Source: Rattus norvegicus
Lineage: Eukaryota > Chordata > Mammalia > Rodentia > Muridae
DNA: 64,000 nt
Assembly: GCF_036323735.1 (NCBI RefSeq)
Contig: NC_086024.1
Coordinates: 73,342,924-73,406,923 of the forward strand
Reading direction: 5' to 3'
Shown here: positions 35,397-46,136 of the stretch, piece by piece
Layout: each line of letters starts with the position of its first letter
How positions within the stretch are numbered: position 1 is the first letter of the stretch
Program-made: the position numbers and the translations under genes
Notes under the pieces: generated by a model
Databases searched by the model: none
The model's input: only the letters and a program-made list of their open reading frames with translations
What the model was told of the DNA's origin: nothing

Positions 35397-36115
35397 CCCA
35401 AATGCTTGAATTACCCTAGATCCCTAGAACAAACGAAACTCAAGACGGATGATCAAAATGTGAATGCTTCACTCCTTCTTTAAATGAGGAAAAAGAATAC
35501 CCTTGGCAGGGAAGGGAGAGGCAAAGATTAAAACAGAGACTGAAGGAATACCCATTCAGAGCCTGCCCCACATTTGGCCCATACATATACAGCCACCCTA
35601 TTAGACAAGATGGATGAAGCAAAGAAGTGCAGACCGACAGGAGCCGGATGTAGATCGCTCCTGAGAGACACAGCCAGAATACAGCAAATACAGAGGCGAA
35701 TGCCAGCAGCAAACCACTGAACTGAGAATAGGTCCCCTATTGAAGGAATCAGAGAAAGAACTGGAAGAGCTTGAAGGGGCTCGAGACCCCAAAAGTACAA
35801 CAATGCCAAGCAACCAGAGCTTCCAGGGACTAAGCCACTACCTAAAGACTATACATGGACTGACCCTGGACTCTGACCCCATAGGTAGCAATGAATATCC
35901 TAGTAAGAGCACCAGTGGAAGGGGAAGCCCTGGGTCCTGCTAAGACTGAACCCCCAGTGAACTAGTCTATGGGGGGAGGGTGGCAATGGGGGGAGGGTTG
36001 GGAGGGGAACACCCATAAGGAAGGGGAGGGGGGAGGGGGATGTTTGCCCGGAAACCGGGAAAGGGAATAACACTCGAAATGTATATAAGAAATACTCAAG
36101 TTAATAAAAAAAAAT
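35397..36115 (+). other. L1 3'UTR with G-rich tract and A-rich tail, copy B
   Basis: Non-coding end of the L1 transcript. 35971-36040 is a polypurine tract with several runs of four to six G, the conserved G-rich feature of L1 3'UTRs. It ends GTATATAAGAAATACTCAAG, TTAATAAAAA and tail. The same terminal wording recurs in the micro-insertion at 55964. Confidence 0.9.
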
Positions 36116-36130
36116 AAAAAATAAACTCTG
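36116..36130. repeat. Right target-site duplication of L1 copy B
   Basis: AAAAAATAAACTCTG, perfect match to 29297-29311. Removing the element and one copy rejoins the flanks at a TTAATTAAAAAATAAAC-type, T/A-rich endonuclease site. Confidence 0.93.
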
Positions 36131-36902
36131 TCAGGTAATAAAGAGAAACAGATTGAAAATGCTTTATCTAGGTAGGCACAGGGATATGCATGCGCCTATG
36201 ATCATGATGGATGGAAGGCTAAGGCAGGAGGATCAAATAATTATGTAATAAGTCTGTGCCTCCCAACAATACCAGCACATATTCTGGAAAAAAATCTATC
36301 ATATTCAATGTGACTAACTTAAAAAGATTTTAATAAAGAAAGATTTATGAAGATTAAACAGAGTGTAAGGAAAACACTCCTACCAGAAGAAGTCACTGAG
36401 AACTCTGATGATTAAAGAGGAGAGGGTGTGCTTAAATGAAGGCTATAAGAAGATGACATTGGATGGGAGCTTTGACCTTGAGGCAAAGCCTACATATAGC
36501 TAGTGGTAAGTCCACAAGGACAAAGCCTGTGCTATTCATGACCCACTTTCACTCTCTTCTTCTTGGGCTTAATTTCTGTATATGAACCATATGAAAAGCA
36601 CTCAGAATGAGAGGAGTAAAAAAGAATAGACTGGAGAGCCTATGATTCATTGACATAAATGAGAACTGTACTTTCAATTATTCCATGAATGAAATGAAGG
36701 GGGCAATCTACTCCTAGATAAAAATTGTGAAAGCAAACAGCCAAGAGCTTTTACACATTGACAAATGTATCCTTTAAATATACAAAACAAAATGCAATGG
36801 CAATGTAAGAATAATTTTTGTGATCTTCTGCCGAGAACACACACTAAATTTGACCAGAACAGAAAGAATAAGTAATAACTGTATTGAGAAGACATAGACA
36901 GA

Positions 36903-37012
36903 GGTCTGGTGAGAGGTCTCCATGTGCAAAGGGACTAATGCTCAAGCATGAGAATCAGAGTTAGGCTTCTTAGTACCCACCTCGAAAAAGCTGGGTTTTG
37001 TTTTGCTATTGC
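36903..37012 (+). mobile_element. B3/B2-type SINE fragment
   Basis: GGTCTGGTGAGAGGTCTCC, then CTCAAGCATGAGAATCAGAG and CTTAGTACCCACCTCG, AAAAAGCTGGG: tRNA-derived B2/B3 head with decayed A and B boxes. Confidence 0.55.
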
Positions 37013-37029
37013 AATTCTTTTTGGTTGTC

Positions 37030-38100
37030 TGTAAAAGCTTGAAGATCAGACCATAGCACTGAAGACACCACCACTAACTGTGAACTCACAACCTAAAGAA
37101 ATAAAGTTGGAAGTCTTCCCCCAACCACTAGTTCTAGCTAGTGCAGATGACGGGGCAGAAAGGTTATCAACGGTCTTACTCTGCTCTAAATCCTTCAAAC
37201 GAGAATAATGACTAACCCAGCAAAATATGCCCAACAATCAAATAGTGACATTAATATATTGGGAGTATCCAGGAACTACCTAACTGGACTGCCTGTTGTC
37301 ACATGCCTGGTACTATAAACCTGCCTATAATCCCACGGCAGAAGAGATTACAGACCCTAAAGGAGAACCAACCACTGCCATTTCATCAAAATTGGTTTAG
37401 TTTCCAATTGGCTTCTAAATATTTATCTTTACAACCATACTCCTCATCAATGAGCCTTCTTTTTGCAGAGGACAAAAGCTATTACAGAGAACCACAAATG
37501 AACCAAGAATAGAGGATAGGTGACTGCAAAAAACTCATCTCCAAATGAAAAATCTGTAACATGAACCCTACAACCAAGTGTCAGGATTGCGGAAGAAGGG
37601 TCTGAAGATTAGAAAAGCCAGAAGACCAGAAGTACTTATGTGAAAGTGTTCTAAGGCTAACCCATGAACTCTTAACAATTATGATTTTGTGACAAGATCT
37701 GCATTAGATGACACCAGTCAACATCCCAATAAGTATGAGAGAAGGGCTCATGAGACCCAAGCCACAATTAAGTAGTTATAGGCAGTCTACAGCTGCTGAG
37801 GGAGGGAGAATTTGTTTTATTCAGGGAAAAGCCCCATGCCCAGTGTTCATCCTATACCTCTGGACATTTGGACAACACTAGTTAGACTCAGTAATACTTA
37901 TACACACGCAATATATATTTGCGCAAATGTATATAGATGCATGCTCAAATGTATTTGAAGAATATGTTTAAATGTCTATGAAGAATATTTATACAAGAAG
38001 GTGATAAGAGGACAAAGGAGGAATTGGAATGAGACAGAGGGGAACATGATCAATATGCATTGCACTCACTCAAAATTAAAAGGATGGTTTGAAAGTTTGG
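37030..38100. other. Unique non-coding DNA
   Basis: No gene or repeat supported. The frame 37303-37512 plus (69 aa) has no recognisable features. Confidence 0.5.
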
Positions 38101-38104
38101 ATTG

Positions 38105-38320
38105 AAATCTGCAACTTTAGAATAGAGGAGGCACGGAAACTGGTGGATGCCTGAATTTCATCTGCCTGACTGTCAGGTGCGTTCAGTGAGAGATCTTTTC
38201 TGTAAAGTATGGTGGAAAACAACCTAGGAAGACAGCAAATATCATCTTCTGGGTGACTTAAACACGTAAGTATCTACACATGCACAGGCCCACACACTTA
38301 TACTGCACAAACACACACAA
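38105..38320 (+). mobile_element. B3-type SINE, 3' half
   Basis: CTGGTGGATGCCTGAATTTC, then GTTCAGTGAGAGATC, GTATGGTGGAAAACAACC and a CATGCACAGGCCCACACACTT end: wording of the B3 SINE 3' region, followed by a CA-rich stretch. Confidence 0.5.
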
Positions 38321-38324
38321 ACAT

Positions 38325-41300
38325 AGACTACATACAAATGCACAAAAACAGGCAGGGACGGGGGGTACATATATAAAAGAGATTTATACCTACTGAGAAA
38401 TAAAAACATTTCTTAAAGATTCAGAAAAAAATTACCCACTAAGAATTAAAGTGAACCTCGGTGGTTTTCAAAAGGAGATTCATGTATACAACACACTTTG
38501 TTGCCACAGTCCAATAATAAGGAAAACTTACCAAGCACAAATTTTATATTCTAATTTAATTCACATACTACTATAAAAGAAATGTTATCCTCATTTTAAA
38601 AAATCAGCTATAAAACTAAAGCAAATTTTACTGAATTTTAAAATGCTATAAAAAGAGTAAGAGAATCAGATGTCAGATATATACATGATAGATAGATACA
38701 TGGGTATGTATTTAGAAAAAACCAAAGTGCTCAAAATGGATGTAGACAGTAACAGAAGAAAAAAAAATATATATATATATATTTTAAATATGCATGTATA
38801 TTTTTCTAGAAAGATGAAACAGAAAAGAATCCAATAAAAATGGAATTTCTCTGAATTAAAAACACAATTGTTCAAATCAAAATATGACCACTTGATATTA
38901 GGTAAAATGAAAAGAAAATCATGCCTGAATAGATTTTTGAAAATTAGACATTTCGGAGGTTGTTAACCTTCTGAATCATAAGTTTAAAGCTATAAAGATA
39001 GCCAAAGCTCTAACATTAAATAAAATAAGAAGGATCTCACTTGGATGACAACTTCAATGTTCCCTCTTGCCCATTCTGTGAGCCACTCTTTTTCTTCTGA
39101 GCAAATTTAGCTGTACTTGGAGATGACAGTGAATTTCTTGAGAACACACATACAGTACCTTGGGATCTATTACCACCCTGGTCTCTATTTTTCCCAGACA
39201 TCTTTCAAAGTGTGTTGATACTGCAGTTGATTATTTGCACCTGATCTTGAAGTTGTATCTTTGGAAACAAATTACGAGATGATTACTCGGCTGTGTTGAG
39301 AAAACATTACGCTTTTGTGTGTGCACGCATGCACTTGGCACAAGATGGTTGACATGTGGAAATAAAAAGACTGAAATGTAGAGGGCACACACATGCAGTT
39401 AATGTGAATTCCTGCAGGTTTTCAGAACTTCATGATCGCTCAGAACTGTCGCCATGCCTCATCAAAAACAATAGTCACAGACACCAATGCTTAGCAATCA
39501 GCCAAGTTAATTGTGCTTCTGTAAAATCTACAAGCACCTGCCCTCGAGTCAGGGTAAACGTCTTACTGCATGGATTAATTGAAAGGAAAATAATCATTTA
39601 AAAGCTCGTCCTGTTTTTCTCCCTGCACCTCACTGCTCAAGTTCAGCATTGTAGCTCCAGGGATACACAAATGTCTCCTTGAAACTTTGAAGTTTGTACT
39701 GTATCACTTTTTGCAGTGTCCATGCATCTGTGGTTCAATCAGCAGTAGCAATTGTTCTTGATTCCCCGTGGTTCCTTGAGACAGCCCACTGAGTTGAGAG
39801 AGTTGTTATTTTTGAGTCCCTGCAGCTCACATTGCTACCTCGCAAGTGATACATGTAAACAATCACATCCTATTCTCTTCCAACTCATTCATAAAAGCAG
39901 CCTTCTCCTGTGGCATGGCTTGTCAATTTATTTTTGTTTCCAAGTTTTCCTACTAATAAATCTATTATTGAGTATCACTCACTCTTCTATAAATTTCTTG
40001 AGAATATTGATCATATTTTATCCATTAATAGTAACACTAATCTCTTTGTCTGGCAGGCCTACATATTCTCAGTATTGAGTTGCTACAGAGGATACTGTTT
40101 GGCCTTTGCTTATCATCAGGACTTGTCCTAAGTGCTTGTGTGATACCATGGAGTGAAATCTTGGTCTTGATATCCAAAGAAGTTGGTGGAAGTGATAAGG
40201 AGTAACCCTATTTTTGGCCTATTTCTGTCTTTAGGGCAACTGTTATATCTGGTTCTTAAATTCCATAGTAGAAATCAAATACCATTTGGATCTTTTTCTT
40301 TAGGTTTTCTAAAATGTATCTTTACCATTGTAACCATCATTTCCACCAACAGCTGATGCCAGGCTGTTGTCTATATTTGACCAATCTGATGTCTATATTT
40401 GACCAATCCAGGGTTGACAAAACCCATAAATTAACATTTTAAATCATCCTCTCAAAATCCTCTGAAGACCCCTTCACCATAAACCTAAAATACTTTTTAC
40501 TTTCATTCTGCACCTGTAGCCTAGATGAAGACTACGCATCCAAGGCCACTGGGCCACTCAACCAATGTCACCAAATGTCTTCGGTGAGTATAACAGAGCA
40601 ACCACACTGTCTGTATCCCAGAACCTAGCAGGTTATCCTCATTGTGTTCTCAGTCTTAGAAAACGAGAGATGATTAATGAGTTACTATAGTAAACTTTTA
40701 CATAGAAATCCACTCCTTTGCTATTTTCTTTCAGTCAAATGGTTTTAAATTGCCATTAAAAATTCAGTAAGAGAATAACATGCATGCATATCTGAATCGA
40801 CACCCAGAACTGTGAATTAGGCTCACTGCCGATTGAATGCACCCTACACCTGTTACATTTTGCCACTGGAATGGGATAAGCATTGTGACTAAATGGATTA
40901 TGCGGCATTTTACTAGAAACAAATTACCCAATACTACCATTTATGAGTTAAGATTTCCTGTAAGAAAATAGTGCAGGAAAAAGGAGGGATTATTTCATAT
41001 CTTTGAAGGGTGTTTTATCACACTGTGCAATTGCATGCAATTTAACACCTAAACTGCTTAAAGTGCAAATGATATCAACTAGTCCACTGTAAGGGCCTGG
41101 TAATGGTCCTGCCGTTTGTGCTGCAAGAGCTGGTTTCGTCAGCACTTCCATTATAAGCCTGGTCTTTCAGGATTTTTTTTCCACTCAACCATGAAAATTT
41201 GCTGTAGTTTACAACTTGGCATAGAAGGTTTTAGCTTAACAGTGCCTACTTTTCTTCCAGCTATTTTGTCCTAAAAGAAGTCAGCTGGCTGACTCTGTGG

Positions 41301-41574
41301 TACATAAAGAAAAGAAGGAAAAGGGGGAAAAATGTACGTGGTAAATAGAAAATAGTTTCGAATTCATAGTTAATTCATTAAGACGTCCCCTCCTCCGCCC
41401 TGGCCTCACTAGTGCTCAAGTTATTGGACACACCCATCTCATCACCTCAAATGATTCCTAAAACACTTGGCGAGTTGTCCTGTATACAGCTACACTGGCT
41501 AGACTTGGCACCTGACTTATAGTGACTTGACTTGTAATATTTACAATAATATAAAAACAATAAAAGTCATATTT
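38325..41574. other. Unique non-coding DNA with possible conserved islands
   Basis: The longest repeat-poor stretch of the window. It holds a short TA run (38767-38781) and two islands of complex sequence: 39190-39610 (with GGATTAATTGAAAGG and ATAATCATTTAAAAG homeobox-type sites) and 40840-41180 (with GCAATTGCATGCAATTTAAC and AAATGATATC). They are candidates for conserved regulatory elements, judged only on sequence texture. The frame 39752-40078 plus (108 aa) is hydrophobic and not convincing. Confidence 0.4.
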
Positions 41575-41579
41575 CAGAT

Positions 41580-41853
41580 TGTCTTAGTCAGGGTTCTCTA
41601 GAGTCACAGAACTTATGAGTAGTGTCTACATAGTAAGAGAATTGGTTGATGACTTACAGTCTGTAGTCCAACTCCCCAACAATGATCAGCAGCTGTGAAT
41701 GGAAGTCCAAGGATTTAGCAGTGGCTCAGTCCCACGAGGCAGGCAGGCAGGCAGGCAGGCAAGAGAGAGAGCGAGAGCGAGAGCGAGAGCGAGAGCGAGA
41801 GCGAGAGCGAGAGCGAGAGCGAGAGCGAGGGAGGGAGGGAGGGAGGGAGGGAG

Positions 41854-41898
<45 letters not shown>

Positions 41899-42195
41899 CT
41901 CTACCTTCTTCCAATGTCCTTATGTAAATCTCCAGCATCAGGTATATCCCAGATTAAAGGTGTAAACCACCTGGATTTGGGACTTGCTTTGACTCAGGTG
42001 ACCTTGAGCTCAGAGATCTCCTTAAGTTCCTGGGATTCATAGCCACTTTGCCTCAAGATCTCCATACCAAGATCCAGGTCAGAAACTTGTATCTCCCAGC
42101 CTCAAGACCAGGATCAAAGGTGAGCCTTCCAATTCTGGATTGAAGTTCATTCCAGATATAGCTAGTCAAGTTGACAACCAGAAATAGCCACTACA
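41580..42195 (+). mobile_element. LTR-like element (TG...CA) with internal microsatellite
   Basis: Begins TGTCTTAGTCAGGG and ends GAAATAGCCACTACA, with a 5-base direct repeat CAGAT on both sides (41575-41579 and 42196-42200). TG...CA ends with a 5-base duplication fit a solo LTR of an endogenous retrovirus. The wording is a common dispersed rodent repeat, possibly of RMER17 type, but the name is not verified. It has no coding region. A compound microsatellite lies inside. Confidence 0.6.
41737..41898. repeat. Compound microsatellite (GGCA)n(GCGAGA)n(GGGA)n(GA)n
   Basis: Four adjoining purine-rich arrays in order: GGCA to about 41760, GAGAGC units to about 41828, GGGA units to about 41860, then GA. 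Long Arg/Glu or Ser/Leu frames across it are artefacts. Confidence 0.95.
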
Positions 42196-42200
42196 CAGAT

Positions 42201-43480
42201 GTTGATCTTTTCCTAGGCTGGGGATAATGATAAGGTAACTTTTCATGATACTGGCCAGAGGAAGAATCACAGAGCCTAGTCAAAAATGATATCACTTATG
42301 AAGATAAGCAACTGACATCCCATGACGTATTATGTTGCTGGCAATAGTTTTGCTAGTGTGTTTCATACCCTACCATATCTACAAAACCTCCATCTGCATT
42401 ACAAGAAAGAAGATAATTACTCTTGAGGTAAAACTCAGAATTCCTCTCCCCTGTGAAATTAAATAGTCTACTGGTTACCTGCCACACAGGAGTTGAAACT
42501 TTTATGATTCATGGTGTCTGTCATAAGGGATAATGAATCTATGTGCTGCGAGTGATTGAGCTTCGGTTAAATCTGCTGCCACCATAGACCAACACCATTG
42601 AAGAAACGACCGAGAGGAACAAGCATTTGTCACATCTGTGGTACAAAAATGCCTACTTTTCCACTGATAATTTGGGCCAAGGTTAGAAATCTTTTTGATA
42701 TTTCAAAATAGCACATTATCTCATATATATTAGTATGCATATATACAAATAATATTTTTATCAAGCAATAGCTTCAGTACTTGGTAAGACATCATAATTT
42801 TTATAGTATCAAGGTCAGTACAGAATAGAAAACACTAAAGTACATCATATGAAATTTTAGCAAAAGAGCTGCATAGGGAAGTTGTAGTTGCCAAATATTA
42901 TCAGGACAAATACTTAATGTCAATTTCAATATTTAATATATAAGCAAGTGCTGATACATCTATACATCTTCAGCATTCTAAAACAGTTCCAGAATTCATG
43001 ACCTTGAAAGACCATAAAAGTTTATATTTGGGTAGAAATGTTGTCAAATTTTAATTAAAGCTTTTTCTAAGCTACCAAGTTGTGACTTTCAACATTTAAG
43101 ACCGTGAAAATGCATTTTCCCCCTCTTCATTATCAGAAAAACAAGACTGGAAAGCATCTAGGTTGTCTGAAGACTACTTTCTCAGTCACATAACTCCATA
43201 GGTAAGAGAATATTGTCAAAAGAACAAAGGTGCTCTATTTGCTCCCTCATTCACCCAAGACCATTGTTTCTTTGCTCAGCACATTGTTTTCAAAGAATGA
43301 TGAAACAATGGTCCCTAACCAGGCACAGAGAATTCTGGAAAGGTTCTAACATATTAAACATTGTCTGGAATATTGCTATATCCTAAGAAGTCACACACGG
43401 TAATTGGAAGAAATGCTTTTAAACGAAATCTTTGCAGTTGTACCATCACTTCCAAAGGCTTTAATGGTGCTCCTGCTACA
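42201..43480. other. Unique AT-rich DNA
   Basis: No supported gene, repeat or RNA feature. Confidence 0.5.
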
Positions 43481-43497
43481 GATGGGGTGCTTGAGAA

Positions 43498-43743
43498 ATG
43501 TTAGAATTGGACATCGGTAAAAAGGGTATCCAGGAGCTCGCTGCTATTGAGACTGAAGAGCTTTCCAGTACAAGGCTGATTAAACTGGAGGAAGAAAGAA
43601 GCAAACAAGTCAAGTACGAAGTTATAACAAAGGCTGCAAGAAAGTTCATAGCAAAGAACTTGCTGATGGTGTTTGACACTGTCTGTATCAGAGTAGAAAT
43701 GGGTGTCATCATGAAAGACTTGCAAGACCAGAGAGGCAGGTAG
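43498..43743 (+). other. 81-codon open frame, coding status doubtful
   Basis: ATG-started frame with charged, helix-friendly content (ELAAIETEELSS, KLEEERSKQVKYEV, TKAARKFIAKN). This is less chance-like than most short frames here, but all three lines of support (domain, splice sites, neighbours) are missing. Long frames also exist on the opposite strand (43754-43476 and 43830-43501), which lowers the case. It could be a retrocopy fragment. Confidence 0.2.
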
Positions 43744-43932
43744 ACAAATAACATTGTATTGTGTGCCTGTTTGTCCTCTGGTCATAACAAGATACCATCT
43801 TGAACTGTGCCCTAGTATCCATGGCAACAAGAGCAGACTAGTACGGTGATAGTCAGGTCTGTGATAATGGTAATGGAGCTAGAGTCCCTCCCTAGCAGGG
43901 TCAAGAGACTCTTACCTGGTATTCCAGCTATT

Positions 43933-44156
43933 ACTTCCTCTTCCAACTGCAGATCTTGGGGCACTGGTCTGTATACAAAGTAGAAGGCTGGTTGAAAGCT
44001 AGACTCCAAGATGCAGCAGCTTCCATCCAGGCTCTCTTCAGGACTTGGCACTGCCACTGTTTTAGGATCACCCACCCTCCTATAACGCATCGCCCAGGCT
44101 CTGTAAACACACCTAATCAAGTGTTTAGGTTGGACTTTGGTGAACTGGTACTTTAG
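43933..44156 (+). pseudogene. Exon-like ORF with an IQ-type motif
   Basis: A good acceptor (TTCCTCTTCCAACTGCAG, with its AG just before the ATCTTGGGGC start of the frame near 43953) is followed by an open frame to TAG at 44154-44156. It reads GHWSVYKVEGWLKARLQ, then AAASIQALFRTWHCHCFR, which resembles an IQ (calmodulin-binding) motif in an IQCF-like setting. The resemblance is by eye and weak. The opposite strand also has a long frame (44120-43812) with a textbook donor (CAG/GTAAGA, GT at 43914-43915), so strand is ambiguous. No flanking exons identified. Confidence 0.2.
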
Positions 44157-44671
44157 TCTGTCATTGTTTCCTATCTGGGGTGATTAAGCATTTGTTTGTG
44201 TTTGTGCAGGAAGTTTTTCTAACACGTTTGCTTGCTATAAATACTTAATAAAAAAGGAAGAAAATGGTGTAGTCAAAACATGGTATTTTCTTGAGGAAAA
44301 CTGTGCCTGCTAAAGTAATAAATGGTGATGTTTCAGGGTCTTCTACTGGCTAGTGTCAAACTTAGTCAAAGAGAAACTGGTATCTGTACACTATCGCCCC
44401 TGACTCCTTCACTCAGTGACTACTTTTGTCAAGTATTCCAAATAGTATTCAGGCTGAGTATGCTTTTCTCTGTGTACTTTAATGGTGAGGAACTAGGTCA
44501 CCATTCCATTGTTCCTTCATGGATGGTACTCAATCTATTGTGTGAGACATCCAACATTTTATTATTAAATAGATAGGTTGAGAGATGACTTTGCCTAATT
44601 GTAGTTAATGTGTTTTGAATCTGTTTCAGGAAGTTTAGGCTAAGCCATGATGTTTGGTAAGTTATTTATGT

Positions 44672-45065
44672 GAAATATTTTTTATTCACTTCACATGGCA
44701 ATATAAGTTCCTCCCCTCCTCCTAGTACCCCAGCATGAATGAGCCCCATTCCTCCCTCCCCTTTTCCTTTGAGAAGGGGGACACCACCTATAGTCAACAC
44801 CCCTGCTATTACCCCACTACCCCCCTCTTGTATACTCCCGCTACCCCCAGCCTGTTATCTCTCCAAGAACATCAGGTCCCTCCCTGCAATACTATGCACA
44901 TCCTCACCCACTGAGGCCAGACAAGTAAGTTCATTAGGAGAACAGGACCGAAAGGTAGGCAGACAACAGATCCGGGGAAAACCTCCACTCCTGTTGTTGG
45001 GGACCAAGCTATTCATTTGTACATATGAGCAGGAGGCCTAGGTCCAGCCTGTGCTCACTCTTTGG
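44672..45065 (-). mobile_element. Old L1 (Lx-type) 3'UTR
   Basis: The T-rich left edge is the A-tail of a minus-strand element. Then the C-rich complement of the L1 polypurine tract (44710-44860), CACATCCTCACCCACTGAGG, GACAAGTAAGTTCATT, and GGCCTAGGTCCAGCCTGTGC, all Lx 3'UTR wording. Confidence 0.7.
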
Positions 45066-45910
45066 TAAAATAGATTCTTTCAATATGACCTTTTCAACCT
45101 TAAATGTAACTTGTGGAACATAAGCCCCTGAGTATAAACATCTCTGCAGTGGAGTTGGATGTCCCTGGTGAATGATCATTTGATAAATAATAGCGACATT
45201 GGTGAGTATCGTAGCCTGAGACAAACTTAGGAATAGGTACTTCAAGCTTGAGTGATTTCAGCATGCAATGTTGTGATAAATATTTTAACTTCAAATTTGA
45301 GGTATGTTTATTTATCCAGTTTGTGCATAGACAAAATTTAGGATTTCATTCTGTTAGAATCATAACACAACAAAATTCATCCCAGTTTATAAGGAATTGC
45401 TGATTTTTTTCAGGTGCCATGAAGTTCATTTTTATATAATCCTGGGTTTGGGCCATGAGTTTGCAGATAATAATAGCTGATGCTGTGGTTTTCTCACTGT
45501 GTGCCAGGCATAATTAAACACTTCATATTTATGAACTCACTGAGCTATGCCATATCATTATCCTCAACTTTGAAAGGAGGGAGCTGGTTACAGAGGCTGC
45601 AGCTTTGAGTGCTATAATAAAGACCATTGCCAGCTCCAGTTCCAGAGCCTAAGAACCACTGTGGCCACCCTGATACTCTATTTCTAGGAGAAACAGTCTT
45701 TCAATTCCCAGAATAAAATACATTTTATCATTGTGTATATATTTTATAACCCATCACTATATCGATAGTTCTGCACAAGTAATATTACCTATTTACAGTT
45801 TTGTTTAAGATGTATATCGTTGAGATTTTAATGATCAAAATATTTAAATTTTTATGAAATAAGTTAGGGAGGCTTTCATCTTTTCCTATGTTCATAAATA
45901 GTACAAACAG
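45066..45910. other. Unique non-coding DNA
   Basis: No gene or repeat supported. Confidence 0.45.
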
Positions 45911-45911
45911 G

Positions 45912-46018
45912 CATTCAGGGCTTGGTGGTACTCACCTGATATTCCAGCACTTGTGAAAAAGCCAGAAGGACCAGGAGTTCAATTCAAGACTTGGCTACAT
46001 GCTGGTTTCAAAGCTAGG
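45912..46018 (+). mobile_element. B1-type SINE, decayed
   Basis: GGGCTTGGTGGTACTCACCTG, ATTCCAGCACTTG, GGACCAGGAGTTCAATTC and GGCTACATG follow the B1 (7SL-derived) order, ending in a GAAA/GGAA-rich tail. Confidence 0.6.
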
Positions 46019-46090
46019 GGTGAAAGGAAAGAAGGAAGGAAGGAAAGAAAAGAGAGAGGGAGAAAAAGAGGAAGAAGGGAAGGAGGGAGG

Positions 46091-46131
<41 letters not shown>
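46019..46131. repeat. (GGAA)n/(GA)n microsatellite
   Basis: Impure GGAA/GAAA units grading into a pure GA run from about 46093. It adjoins the B1 tail from which it probably grew. Confidence 0.95.

Positions 46132-46134
<3 letters not shown>

Positions 46135-46136
<2 letters not shown>

Larger units (their letters stand above)
29312..36115 (+). mobile_element. L1 LINE copy B, full-length young rat type
   Basis: A 6.8-kb element between perfect 15-base target-site duplications. In order: one-and-a-bit 608-base promoter monomers and leader, ORF1 (30445-31518), a 58-base spacer, ORF2 (31577-35396), a 3'UTR with a G-rich tract, and an A-rich tail (36100-36115). Damage is slight: one nonsense codon in ORF1 and one 2-base loss in ORF2. 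It is near-identical to copy A and in the opposite orientation. It is a recent insertion by its perfect duplications. Not autonomous as sequenced; whether it can be mobilised by other L1s is not visible here. Confidence 0.97.

Noticed and set aside
39752..40078. 108-codon plus-strand frame
   Set aside because: Hydrophobic, Leu/Ser/Ile-rich product with no motif, no splice context and no neighbour support; typical of chance in AT-rich DNA.
41682..41965. Long Arg/Glu-rich or Ser/Leu-rich frames on both strands
   Set aside because: They are translations of the compound purine microsatellite; all frames stay open because the repeat has no stops.
41580..42195. Search for retroviral gag, pol or env near the LTR-like element
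   Set aside because: No such coding sequence is seen on either side; at most a solo LTR.
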